Under the pieces are notes generated by a model. The model made no database searches. It was given only the letters and a program-made list of their open reading frames with translations, and was not told the DNA's origin. Both the position numbers and the translations under genes were made by a program. A stretch of 64,000 bases of DNA from JACCZX01 sp963824935 (lineage in GTDB: Bacteria > Pseudomonadota > Gammaproteobacteria > Burkholderiales > Burkholderiaceae_F). Location: positions 110,958-174,957 of the forward strand of contig CAWGRF010000002.1 of the NCBI GenBank assembly GCA_963824935.1, in the 5' to 3' direction. Shown piece by piece: positions 47,636-56,252 of this stretch; the stretch's first letter is position 1, and the number at the start of each line of letters is the position of its first letter.

Positions 47636-48280
47636 ATGCATGGAGTGACAGCTGGCGGCCTGAGAAAAGCAGACGTGCGGCGCTTTTGCGTAGGCGTCGT
47701 TTTGTTGGCCGCTCTCCCAGCCAGCAGCCTGGCGATCGAGGCTTGCGGTCGGCTCGAAAATGCGTTCGGTCCATGGGATTATCGGACGGCCACGGCTGAG
47801 AACATCAATGTCGTTGAGCGTTTTCATTTCACTGAGCCAATCGCTGCGCTTCGCGCGGAGAACCTCGGTGGCGACTTAAGCTACACACTTAGGGTGTTTC
47901 CCAATCATCCGCAGGCACTTCTGGCGCTGGCTCGTCTTGCACTGCGCGAGAAAGCTACCTGGATTAAGCACATGCCGTATTCAGTGGAATGCTGGTTTGA
48001 TCGAGCGGCCCGCTTTAGTCCCAACGATCCTGTGCCGCCCATGATTGCAGGTACGTACTTGGCGCGTCTGGGGCGCACGGCGGAGGCGTTGGCTGAACTC
48101 GATCGCTCCGCCAGCTTGGGCGACGACGACGCAAATCTGAACTACAACCTTGGCCTTGGCTACCTCGAGGCGAAAAAGTACGACAAGGCCCTGGCGCACG
48201 CGCGCAAAGCCTACGCTGCCGGGTTCCCCTTACCTGGATTGCGCGACCGGCTAGTCAAAGCGGGAGCATGGAAGGAATGA
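47636..48280 (+). CDS. TPR protein of the XrtA locus
   Basis: A 214-residue exported protein with tetratricopeptide repeats. Signal sequence FCVGVVLLAALPASSLAIEA leads to CGRLENAFGPWDYR and FHFTEPIAALRAENLGGDLSYTLRVFPNHPQALLALARL. Three repeats follow, ending KKYDKALAHARKAYAAGFPLPGLRDRL. The N-terminal blocks are typical of a TPR protein often found near XrtA genes; its role is unknown. AGAGAGG is just upstream of the ATG, and TTG 47633 is the alternative start. It converges with the decarboxylase. Confidence 0.82.
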   Translation: MHGVTAGGLRKADVRRFCVGVVLLAALPASSLAIEACGRLENAFGPWDYRTATAENINVVERFHFTEPIAALRAENLGGDLSYTLRVFPNHPQALLALARLALREKATWIKHMPYSVECWFDRAARFSPNDPVPPMIAGTYLARLGRTAEALAELDRSASLGDDDANLNYNLGLGYLEAKKYDKALAHARKAYAAGFPLPGLRDRLVKAGAWKE

Positions 48281-48312
48281 TGCTTTCGTGTGAGCCCTGA
48301 AAGTTTGGCGCC

Positions 48313-49545
48313 TCACACCAGCAGTTCCAATGGCGGTGGATGCCCGAGAAAATTATGCGGGCTGGCCGAGAACCCATACGCACCAGATTGAAACACGACA
48401 ATTAAGTCGCCTTCCTGAGCCTGCGCCAGTTCCAGTCGGTCAGCCAGCACATCCAGCGGGGTGCACAAAGGGCCGACCACTGAGGCGACTTCCCGACGCG
48501 TGCCCCGCACGCGATTGCCGATCGCCACTGGGTAGTTCTTCCGGATAACTTGTCCGAAGTTGCCTGATGCGGCCAAGTGATGATGTAAGCCGCCGTCAGT
48601 CACGAGGAACACTTCGCCACGCGAGATCTTGCGGTCAAGCACACGACAGACGTACAACCCCGCCTCCGCCACCAAGTATCGGCCCAGTTCGATCACCAAT
48701 CGCGCCTGTGGGAGCGACACCTTAGCGCGCTCAACAAGCGCATGCAGGTTCTTGCAGACCGGCGCCAGATCCAGCGGTGTGTCTCCTTTGAAATACGGAA
48801 TGCCGAAGCCACCGCCAATGTTGAGCACTCTAACCGGACCCGGCGCCTGCGCGGCAACACGCTCGGCAAGTGCCAGCGTCTTGTCTTGCGCATCGCAGAT
48901 CGCATGAGGACGCAAGTTCTGGGAGCCGGAATAGATATGAAACCCCTCGAACGCCAGCCCGCGTTTGCCGATTTCAGCCAACGCTTGCGGAACCAGCTCA
49001 CTATCGATGCCAAACTGCTTGGGCCCGCCGCCCATCTTCATGCCGGAAGCCTTCAGCTCGAAGTCCGGATTGACGCGTACCGCCACGCGCGCGGGACGCC
49101 CCAGGCGCTGCGAGACAACCTCGAGAAGCGTGATCTCTCGAAACGACTCCACGTTAACCAAGATGCCGGACGCAACCGCCTGCTCCAGCTCCCGTTCGGT
49201 TTTGCCCGGCCCGGCGAAGCTAATCTCGGCCGGATCCATGCCGGAATCGAGTGCGACGCGCAACTCCCCACCCGAGGCGACATCTAGTCCATCGACCTGC
49301 TGCGCCATGAAACCGATCAGGGCGGGCATCGGGTTGGCCTTAATCGCATAGTGCAAAACGCACTCGCGCGGCAGTTGCCTGCGCAGCATCCGAACGCGCG
49401 CCGCTATGGCGGTGCGGTCATAGACATAAAACGGCGTGCGGCCGACTCGATCAGCCAGCAGTGTGAGCGGCAAGCCACCAACTTGTAGCTCGTCGTCGAT
49501 GATGGGCCACTCGGCCACCTCAAGTTCCACCTGGGCGTCTGTCAT
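48313..49545 (-). CDS. XrtA system PLP-dependent decarboxylase (DAP/ornithine type)
   Basis: A 410-residue fold-type III decarboxylase of the TIGR03099-type XrtA family. The N-terminal TIM barrel carries the PLP lysine in HYAIKANPMP, and VRVNPDFELKASGMKMGGG plus GFHIYSGSQ belong to the barrel. The glycine motif LNIGGGFGIPYF binds PLP phosphate. The C-terminal domain has the active-site PLCTPLDVLADR and GAYGFSASPHNF. It should decarboxylate an amino acid, or an amino-acyl group on the neighbouring ACP; the substrate is unknown. Start ATG overlaps the stop of a truncated aminotransferase. Confidence 0.92.
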   Translation of the reverse strand: MTDAQVELEVAEWPIIDDELQVGGLPLTLLADRVGRTPFYVYDRTAIAARVRMLRRQLPRECVLHYAIKANPMPALIGFMAQQVDGLDVASGGELRVALDSGMDPAEISFAGPGKTERELEQAVASGILVNVESFREITLLEVVSQRLGRPARVAVRVNPDFELKASGMKMGGGPKQFGIDSELVPQALAEIGKRGLAFEGFHIYSGSQNLRPHAICDAQDKTLALAERVAAQAPGPVRVLNIGGGFGIPYFKGDTPLDLAPVCKNLHALVERAKVSLPQARLVIELGRYLVAEAGLYVCRVLDRKISRGEVFLVTDGGLHHHLAASGNFGQVIRKNYPVAIGNRVRGTRREVASVVGPLCTPLDVLADRLELAQAQEGDLIVVFQSGAYGFSASPHNFLGHPPPLELLV

Positions 49546-49730
49546 CGCCAGTTATGGTGACCGAGAATGCTGCAGAACTGTCCCGCGGCAAGATCAAGCA
49601 TCCTCTTGCCCTCTGCGTCGATCAGATAGCAGCCTTCGCCTCTGACAATCAAGCTGTCCATGAATGGCTGCACGACGAGCAGATGGTCCTGCGTTGCGCT
49701 TCCAGTGACAAAGTTCGTAACAGTTTCCAT
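49542..49730 (-). pseudogene. truncated class III aminotransferase (N-terminal 62 residues)
   Basis: From the ATG at 49730 the frame reads HLLVVQPFMDSLIVRGEG and AGQFCSILGH, nearly identical to the first part of the intact gene at 56253-57695. It then breaks straight after LGH and ends in a few unrelated residues with a TGA that overlaps the decarboxylase ATG. The rest of the enzyme is deleted. Spacing to the upstream ATP-grasp gene is ten bases, the same as in the other copy. Confidence 0.88.
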
Positions 49731-49740
49731 CCGGCGTAAC

Positions 49741-51084
49741 TCAACGGGCCCGATCTGCCGCCTCCTCTTGAACGTTACGGCGTCGGTAACGCGTGCTTGC
49801 GTAAGAGAACGCTTCCCGGCCCAGGCGCCAAAGTAAAAGAAAGCCAGGGAGCGGGTCACGAACTCGGACTACGGCGAAGATCTTCTTGCCGACCAATAAA
49901 CGAGCTATATCCAGCACAGTCCCCTTGAGCACGCCGATGCAATCGTGGATCCGGTTTGTCGAACCCCGAACAGCGGCTAGTTGAAGACGCACACCGCGCA
50001 CTATGTCTTTCAGCAATTCGGTTTCGGCGATCCACCGATACGTCGAATCGAGACCATAAATAGGCGTGACCTTGTCTTGTGAACGTCCAACCATATCCTG
50101 GTAGGCGATCCAACTGACGTTTACTCCAACCAGAGTACCAAGCTCGTGCTGATCCCAGTGCCGTGGATTGATTTCGATTAGAAAGTACAAGCCTGTCGTC
50201 TTATCGTGCTTGAACTCAACTTCAGCGATCCCTGTATATCTGAAGGCTGCCAGCAGAGCCGCCGACGGAGCGAGAATCCCGCCGATGTCGCAGGCTTCCA
50301 CGACCGACCCGGTGCCGACAAGCGGCGGATCCTGCCGCAGCTTGCGACCGGTGAAATGGCCGATCATCTTCCCTTCTCGGGAGACGTAGCAGCCGAACAT
50401 AACAATATCGTCGTCGTTGCCCGGCACATAGCGCTGAAGCAAGACTTCCGAAGTGAAGACTGCGAGCCGATCGTACTGTGTCCGCAGCTCGGCCGCCGAT
50501 TTCACCATGACTGCCTTCTGGGAACCCGCCTGCTGCCACACTCCCTTTCGTCGCCATTGATATGCAAAGCGGGGCTTAACGATGACAGGGAACTGCAGTG
50601 TCGCGATGTGTCTATCCAGCTCCGCCGCTGAGCTACAGGAAACTGTAAGCGGAGTAGGGATGTTGAGTCGCGTTGCTTCTCGAGCCAGTTCAAGCTTGTC
50701 AATTAGTCGAAGAATTTCCGAATCGCGATGCTGCGGCAGCAAGTAGTGCGGCGATAAAGCCTCCTGATAGTCTTGCAGAAACAACACGTCCAAGTCCCGC
50801 GTCGGGAATAAGACCGGCCGCTGGCTGAATTCGCTTTGGATCTCCAGCAGTCGCTTGCAAAGCTGCTCCGGTTCGTCGCGACCGTTGGGCACTTCGTAAG
50901 ACCTGATGAAGTATCGGGATCTGAGCCCTGGAGCGTCGCGCTCCGAAGTCAACGCATACACGTCGACACCACAACCATAAAAGCTACGGGCGATGCCAAG
51001 GCCGTTGTAGTAGGGATTCATGACAAACACCGGCGCGAGCCCGGATAAAGCAACTTCTTTTCTGTAATTTGATGCAAGAGTCAT
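49741..51084 (-). CDS. ATP-grasp carboxylate-amine ligase
   Basis: A 447-residue ATP-grasp enzyme related to D-aspartate ligase/carboxylate-amine ligases. NPYYNGLGIARSFYGCGVDVYAL opens the pre-ATP-grasp domain. FPTRDLDVLF and DKLELAREATRLNIPTP lead into the ATP-grasp core LQFPVIVKPRFAYQW, VLLQRYVPGNDDDIVMFGCY, the basic GRKLRQDPPLVG and the metal site FLIEINPRHWDQHELG. It should ligate an amine to a carboxylate using ATP. A C-terminal extension of about 90 residues has no known motif. This is the intact partner of a duplicated pair. Confidence 0.88.
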   Translation of the reverse strand: MTLASNYRKEVALSGLAPVFVMNPYYNGLGIARSFYGCGVDVYALTSERDAPGLRSRYFIRSYEVPNGRDEPEQLCKRLLEIQSEFSQRPVLFPTRDLDVLFLQDYQEALSPHYLLPQHRDSEILRLIDKLELAREATRLNIPTPLTVSCSSAAELDRHIATLQFPVIVKPRFAYQWRRKGVWQQAGSQKAVMVKSAAELRTQYDRLAVFTSEVLLQRYVPGNDDDIVMFGCYVSREGKMIGHFTGRKLRQDPPLVGTGSVVEACDIGGILAPSAALLAAFRYTGIAEVEFKHDKTTGLYFLIEINPRHWDQHELGTLVGVNVSWIAYQDMVGRSQDKVTPIYGLDSTYRWIAETELLKDIVRGVRLQLAAVRGSTNRIHDCIGVLKGTVLDIARLLVGKKIFAVVRVRDPLPGFLLLWRLGREAFSYASTRYRRRNVQEEAADRAR

Positions 51085-51180
51085 TCGTATTGCGGCGGTT
51101 TCGTTCTCAGATAGCAGGCTAATCAGACGATCCAGCGTCCTGGTTCCGAAGCCGCGACCGACCCTGGTCGCAACTGCAGA

Positions 51181-52770
51181 TCAGCGCGACGCAGCGAAGC
51201 TGTGGCGTAATGCCTCTGCGAGCGCTTTGCGATCGATCTTGCCGTTCGGATTGCGGGGCAGCGAACCCGCGCGTATTTCAATCTTCGCGGGCACCATGTA
51301 GAGAGGCAGGCGGGTCTTGCACTCCGCCAGAAGGGTCGGCTCGTCCAACATCTCGCCATTCCTGGGCGTCACCACTACCACCACGGCCTGACCCAGCGCG
51401 GGATGTTCCACGCCCAGTGCCGCACATTCACCGACGCGTTGCGTTGCGTAGATGACCTCCTCGATCTCTGTCGGGCTGACGCGATAGCCTGAAGTCTTGA
51501 TCATCTCGTCACGACGGCCGATAAAGTACAGAAACCCCTCCTCATCGCGCCGCACCGTGTCACCGGAGAACACGGCTATCTCCGGCCGCACCAATCCGGT
51601 ATCACGACCAGGCAACGGCCTAAAGCGTTCAGCGGTTTTTTCCGGGTCGTTCCAGTAACCCATTGCCACCAGGGTGCCGCGCTGTACCAATTCACCGGGC
51701 TCGTTGGCGGAGCACGGCGTGCCATCCGCGCGCAACACGAGAACCTCGCTATTCGGGATCGCCTTGCCGATCGAATCTGGACGACGATCGATCTCTTCCG
51801 GCGGCAAATAGGTGGCCCGAAATGCTTCGGTCAGGCCATACATCAGATAGGGCTTGGTTTTCGGAAGTGCTGCGCGCAGGGCATTGAGCGTTTGCAGCGG
51901 CATTCGACCGCCTGTGTTGGCTATGTAGCGGAGGTGCTCCGTCACCGCTTTCGGCCACTGCAACTGTGTGAGTTGAATCCACAAAGATGGCACCGCAGTC
52001 AGGCCGGTGACGCGTTCACGCTCCACGGCGCTCAGCACATCCTTGGGAAACAGGTAGTTGATCAGCACTACACGTGCCCCCACATGGAACGCGGTCGTCA
52101 ACTGGCTGAAGCCCGCGTCGAACGACAGCGGCAGCGCCGCAAGCAGAGTGTCAGAGGCGCGGTTCTCAAGGTAAGACGCCACGCTCAGGGCGCCAGCCAC
52201 CATGTTCCGATGTGACAGGACGACGCCTTTTGGATGCCCTGTACTGCCAGACGTGTACAGGATGGCCGCCATGTCTTCGTCGATTACGCGGTGTCCCCGC
52301 GTCTCGCCCGCAGACTGCAACTGCTCCCACGTTACCAAGCTCTGCGGAATTGCTGAACCGGCAGACCCGTGCCCGACGATCACCACCTGCCGCAAATCAG
52401 GGCATTGCGGCAGTATTGGGGCGAGAACCGCAAGACGGTCGATGGAGGTGACCAGCACGCGCACATTGCAGTCGCGCAGGATGTAAGACACCTGATCCGC
52501 TTTCAGAAGCGGATTGAGCGGCACGAACACTGCACCTGCGCGCATGGTGCCAAATGCAGCAGTCACGAACTCCGGCCGCTTCTCTAGATAGATCCCGACA
52601 CGCTCACTGCGCCCAATACCGAGTTCGACAAGTCGGCCGGCGAAGCGCTCGATGTCCTGAGCTAATTCACTGTACCGAAGTGTTTGCGACTGGTAGACGA
52701 GTGCCGGGCTTTCGGGTGTCGCTGCGGCCGCATGAAGAGGAAGCTCGTGAAGAAGCGTGGGAATGCGCAT
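51181..52770 (-). CDS. XrtA system acyl-CoA ligase (AMP-forming)
   Basis: A 529-residue ANL-superfamily adenylating enzyme. The P-loop ILYTSGSTGHPKGVVLSHRN is complete; YGLTEAFRATYLPPEE, YFIGRRDEMIKTSGYRVSPTEIE and the C-terminal lysine motif LPRNPNGKIDRKAL follow. It would activate a carboxylate as AMP ester and load CoA or the adjacent ACP. This matches the TIGR03098-type ligase seen in XrtA loci with the decarboxylase and ACP. It is divergent from the ACP gene, and their promoters must lie in the 69-bp gap. Confidence 0.93.
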   Translation of the reverse strand: MRIPTLLHELPLHAAAATPESPALVYQSQTLRYSELAQDIERFAGRLVELGIGRSERVGIYLEKRPEFVTAAFGTMRAGAVFVPLNPLLKADQVSYILRDCNVRVLVTSIDRLAVLAPILPQCPDLRQVVIVGHGSAGSAIPQSLVTWEQLQSAGETRGHRVIDEDMAAILYTSGSTGHPKGVVLSHRNMVAGALSVASYLENRASDTLLAALPLSFDAGFSQLTTAFHVGARVVLINYLFPKDVLSAVERERVTGLTAVPSLWIQLTQLQWPKAVTEHLRYIANTGGRMPLQTLNALRAALPKTKPYLMYGLTEAFRATYLPPEEIDRRPDSIGKAIPNSEVLVLRADGTPCSANEPGELVQRGTLVAMGYWNDPEKTAERFRPLPGRDTGLVRPEIAVFSGDTVRRDEEGFLYFIGRRDEMIKTSGYRVSPTEIEEVIYATQRVGECAALGVEHPALGQAVVVVVTPRNGEMLDEPTLLAECKTRLPLYMVPAKIEIRAGSLPRNPNGKIDRKALAEALRHSFAASR

Positions 52771-52839
52771 ACGGCGCTCTCAGTATACTTCTTGCGCCGG
52801 AGCGACAACGGTCTGCAGCGAACAAGTCGAGGATGATGG

Positions 52840-53094
52840 ATGAACAGCAAGACAGAGGTCATTGGCACGCTGCGCTCGGTGCTCAATCTCGGCGAACGCA
52901 GTACTCGATTCGAGTTGTCGACACCGTTGCTGGGGGCGATTCCCGAACTGGATTCGATGGCGGTCGTTTCTCTGCTGACGTCTCTCGAGGAGCGCTTTGG
53001 CTTCACAATCGAAGACGACGAGGTGGACGGGAAGGTCTTTGCGACGGTCGGCAGCCTTGTGGCGTTCGTCGACTCGAAACTCCAGGCTCAGTGA
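52840..53094 (+). CDS. acyl carrier protein (XrtA locus)
   Basis: An 84-residue ACP. The phosphopantetheine serine lies in ELDSMAVVSLL, and LTSLEERFGFTIEDDEVDGKV is a usual ACP helix. It would carry an acyl or aminoacyl group made by the divergent AMP ligase and presented to the XrtA hydrolases or transferases. GAGGATGATGG precedes the ATG. The next gene starts 13 nt later. Confidence 0.92.
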   Translation: MNSKTEVIGTLRSVLNLGERSTRFELSTPLLGAIPELDSMAVVSLLTSLEERFGFTIEDDEVDGKVFATVGSLVAFVDSKLQAQ

Positions 53095-53107
53095 CGCGGG
53101 CGTTTCA

Positions 53108-53914
53108 ATGACGCCGTTGGCGTCCTTCGATCCCGTGCCCGGTGGCTTCCGCTTCACACTCCGATATCTACCGCCCGATGGCGCCGATACACGTGGTGCG
53201 GTGATCCTCGCTCCGCCCTTTGCGGAGGAAATGAACCGTTGCCGACGCATGACTGCACTAGCGGCTCGACGTCTGGCGTACGCGGGGTGGAGTGTCATCG
53301 TGCGCGATCTCCTGGGCTGCGGCGATAGCTCCGGCGACTTCGGCGATGCATCGTGGGAGGCGTGGCAGGACGATCTTCGGAGCCTCGTTGCCGAAGTCCC
53401 CGTCGGCACGCCGCTTTGGCTCTGGGGATCACGCGCAGGCGCCTTGCTTGTGCCGGCGATGCTGGATATGAGGCCGGACGCTAATCTGATCCTCTGGCAG
53501 CCACTGCTGGGTGGGAAAGCGGTGCTATCGCAGTTCCTGAGGCTAAAGACCGCTTCGGCCGCGATCGCAGGCTATGAGCGGGTTGATCCTGGAGCTTTCC
53601 GCGAGACCCTTGCAAACGGCCAACCAATCGAGGTGGCTGGGTATTCGCTTTCGTCGGCCGTCGCGCACGGTATGGATGCGGCGCAGCTCGCCTTGACGCC
53701 CAACTTTACCGGGCGCGTGCTCTGGTTGGAGGTGTGCATCACGCAACCCGCCAGTCTGGCGCCCGCCGGCGAAGCCGTGCGCGCCGAATGGTTGAGGCGC
53801 GGCATTCGTTTAGACGCGCGCGCGGTAGTCGGCGACCAGTTCTGGCAAACGCAGGAGACGTCGGAATGCCTCGCTCTAATCGACGTCATGCTGAATCTGA
53901 TGGAAACCGTGTGA
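53108..53914 (+). CDS. XrtA-associated alpha/beta hydrolase 2
   Basis: A 268-residue alpha/beta hydrolase of the TIGR03101-type XrtA family. ILAPPFAEEMNRCRRMTALAA is the family signature; the oxyanion/nucleophile elbow is WLWGSRAGAL with Ser in GSRAG, and DLLGCGDSSGDF follows the first strand. Substrate may be the ACP-bound product; this is inference. The ATG is preferred at 53108 over the longer open frame that runs back through the ACP gene. Its stop overlaps hydrolase 1 (GTGA). Confidence 0.88.
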   Translation: MTPLASFDPVPGGFRFTLRYLPPDGADTRGAVILAPPFAEEMNRCRRMTALAARRLAYAGWSVIVRDLLGCGDSSGDFGDASWEAWQDDLRSLVAEVPVGTPLWLWGSRAGALLVPAMLDMRPDANLILWQPLLGGKAVLSQFLRLKTASAAIAGYERVDPGAFRETLANGQPIEVAGYSLSSAVAHGMDAAQLALTPNFTGRVLWLEVCITQPASLAPAGEAVRAEWLRRGIRLDARAVVGDQFWQTQETSECLALIDVMLNLMETV

Positions 53915-54831
53915 CGCCACGTGCGCCGACTGCCACGATCGACCAGGCCCTGTGGTTCGATGTGGATGGTATACCTGTGCTCGGCATTCTTTCCCGACCA
54001 GAACGAGCCGAAGTGCAACAGCGCGTGGGCGTCCTGATCTGCGTAGGCGGACCGCAATATCGCGTCGGCAGTCATCGACAGTTTGTTCTGCTGGCCAGGC
54101 GACTTGCGGCGGCTGGCTATCCCACCCTGCGTTTTGACTACCGCGGAATCGGCGATAGCGACGGCGTACCACGGCCGTTTACCGACGTCGGTCAAGATAT
54201 TTTGGCGGCGGGGAAAGTGCTGCAGAATCAGGTGACCATCGACGGCATGGTCCTGTGGGGTCTATGCGATGCGGCGTCGGCATCCTTGCTGGCCTTGAAC
54301 GGACGGTCTTCGGTGCGCGGACTAGTGCTCGTCAACCCTTGGGTGCGCAGCGACGTCAGTCATGCTGCTACGCAGATCAAGTACTACTATGGCTCGCGCC
54401 TCTGGTCTGCCGAATTCTGGGGAAAACTGATCCGCGGAAAACTCGACTGGCAAGACTCGATTGGCTCGCTCGCCACAAATGTGCGGATCGCGTTGAGCGG
54501 GCGTCCGCGGGGGAAGATGTATGCCGATGGTGCCGATCAACCGTTTCAGACGAAGATGGCGAAAGCCCTGCGACATTTCCCCGGGCCCGTGTTGCTGGTC
54601 ATCAGCGGCAACGATCTGACCGCGAAGGAGTTCCTCGAACTCGCGCGGAGCGACCCGGCGTGGTCAGGACTTCTTGATCGGCCGCAACTGACGCGGGTCA
54701 GCCTCATCGAAGCCGACCACACTTTTTCCTGCGCCCGATGGCGCGCGTGGGTCGAGGACGAAACGATTCGGTGGCTGGCTGGCCACGTCAATGTCCGCGG
54801 TGCGAAGGGACATCACCGAGTCCCCTCATAA
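53911..54831 (+). CDS. XrtA-associated alpha/beta hydrolase 1
   Basis: A 306-residue alpha/beta hydrolase of the TIGR03100-type family. VLICVGGPQYRVGSHRQFVLLA, RFDYRGIGDSDG and the nucleophile elbow MVLWGLCDAASASLLA are seen. The elbow has Cys where most hydrolases have Ser, a feature I recall for this family. HTFSC near the end holds the catalytic His. GTG start at 53911 overlaps the previous stop. It converges with a glycosyltransferase 112 nt away. Role in the XrtA system unknown. Confidence 0.88.
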   Translation: MTPRAPTATIDQALWFDVDGIPVLGILSRPERAEVQQRVGVLICVGGPQYRVGSHRQFVLLARRLAAAGYPTLRFDYRGIGDSDGVPRPFTDVGQDILAAGKVLQNQVTIDGMVLWGLCDAASASLLALNGRSSVRGLVLVNPWVRSDVSHAATQIKYYYGSRLWSAEFWGKLIRGKLDWQDSIGSLATNVRIALSGRPRGKMYADGADQPFQTKMAKALRHFPGPVLLVISGNDLTAKEFLELARSDPAWSGLLDRPQLTRVSLIEADHTFSCARWRAWVEDETIRWLAGHVNVRGAKGHHRVPS

Positions 54832-54943
54832 CGGTCTTACATACACTCCACATGCATCGATCGAGAACCTAGGCTTTGTCGGAGCGCGCGCGCCAGTTGC
54901 GGCGACTGCTCGGCTGACTCAGGTTTCCACCTCGACTTGGCGA

Positions 54944-56212
54944 TCAAACACCATTTACGCATGTTGCGTTCAATAACGCTGCAAGCTCCTGCGTGCATAG
55001 CTTTCGCGAGTACCGCTTGACTCTTCTTTCATCGGGTAGCGGCGCGCTTCCCGCTTCTAACCGACGCAAGAAGTCCACAAGACCACGCGCTATCAACTCA
55101 CTCGAGTCGATAGGAACGATGGTGTCTATCTTCTCTGTCAACAGAAGCTTGCCGGTATCACCAGCAGTATCGGTCAAAGCGAAAATTGGACGACGCGCCC
55201 GCAGGTACTCGTACACCTTTGCGGGTATTTGCGAATTGCAGTTCGACGCCTGAAAGAGCAGCAAACCATCGGCGGCCAGCATCTCCGCGAGCGCCATCTC
55301 GTAAGGAATTGAATCCTCGAGCGAAACAATATCAGCTATGTTCAGGTCGACTAGGCGATGGCGATACTCTGAACCCAGCCCACTTGCCCGTAGAACAATC
55401 CGCAGGTTAGCGTTGGAGACGAGACCTTGTCCTCGCAGAGAACTGACTGCGACGAAAAACGGATCAGGATCTCGCAACTCCGGGTACAACCCGCCACTGT
55501 GTACAAGAACGATGTGACCACGGTTCTTGCTTGAGCCGCTCGAGAGGCGTTCTGCGGCTTCGAAACTTTCTTCGTCGAAACCGTTCGGAATGACGTCCCA
55601 GTGCGTGCCTGGAAGATCCGCAAATCGGCGTGCGTACTGCTGTGCAGTGCCCGGTGTCGTGAAAACGGCCTTGGCGCAGCGCCTAATGGTCGGACGCTCG
55701 ATCCAACCGTGGACACGCCGAGTCGCTGGGTCTTCAGGAAACTCCTGTCCAGTCAGCGGATCTGTCTCGATCATTGGATCTCGAAAGTCGGCAACCCAGG
55801 GTATTCCGCTCCAGCGATGCAGTGTCAACCCGATCAGGTGCGCTGTCGCGATGGGGAAGGTGGACCACAACAAGTCAGGGCGATAACGCCTTATCAACGT
55901 TAGGCCTTTGACGACCGCAGTTGGCCACCAACTTATCCACGGGTCTGGCAGAGCAAACATTCTCAAGTAAGCCCCTCTGAAAGATAGGTGACGCGAGGAA
56001 TCGATCGCTCTTGCTCTCTCGACTCGAATGCAGGAGGGAATACGAGCAGTGCTATCGGCGGCAACGCTCGGATACGCGCCCGGCGTAGCCGTCAGCACGA
56101 TCGGTTGCCAACCGTAGTCAGGCAGAAACCGCGAAAAGTTCAATGTTCTATGGATGCCGCTGCTCCCGTGCATCGGGGGATAGTGAAAGACCACCATCAA
56201 GATCTTCTTCAT
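54944..56212 (-). CDS. glycosyltransferase family 4-like
   Basis: A 422-residue GT-B transferase. ILMVVFHYPPMHGSSGIHR and TLNFSRFLPDYGWQP form the N-terminal half, with IPWVADFRDPM. VIPNGFDEESFEA leads to the donor domain, but the second-half motifs (LVHSGGLYPELRDPDPF, SNCNSQIPAKVYEYLRARRPIF) are those of the wider WsaF/GT4-like exopolysaccharide enzymes. Start ATG 56212 gives the natural N-terminus; TTG 56227 is the alternative. It follows the aminotransferase on the same strand after 40 nt. Confidence 0.87.
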   Translation of the reverse strand: MKKILMVVFHYPPMHGSSGIHRTLNFSRFLPDYGWQPIVLTATPGAYPSVAADSTARIPSCIRVERARAIDSSRHLSFRGAYLRMFALPDPWISWWPTAVVKGLTLIRRYRPDLLWSTFPIATAHLIGLTLHRWSGIPWVADFRDPMIETDPLTGQEFPEDPATRRVHGWIERPTIRRCAKAVFTTPGTAQQYARRFADLPGTHWDVIPNGFDEESFEAAERLSSGSSKNRGHIVLVHSGGLYPELRDPDPFFVAVSSLRGQGLVSNANLRIVLRASGLGSEYRHRLVDLNIADIVSLEDSIPYEMALAEMLAADGLLLFQASNCNSQIPAKVYEYLRARRPIFALTDTAGDTGKLLLTEKIDTIVPIDSSELIARGLVDFLRRLEAGSAPLPDERRVKRYSRKLCTQELAALLNATCVNGV

Positions 56213-56252
56213 TGATCTTTCATCCAACGCGACAACCGCAGAGCGATAAAGA

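Noticed and set aside
48288..48318. Terminator between the TPR and decarboxylase genes
   Set aside because: Seven-base arms (GTGTGAG/CTCACAC) with a 17-base loop and no T-run; it also overlaps the decarboxylase stop.
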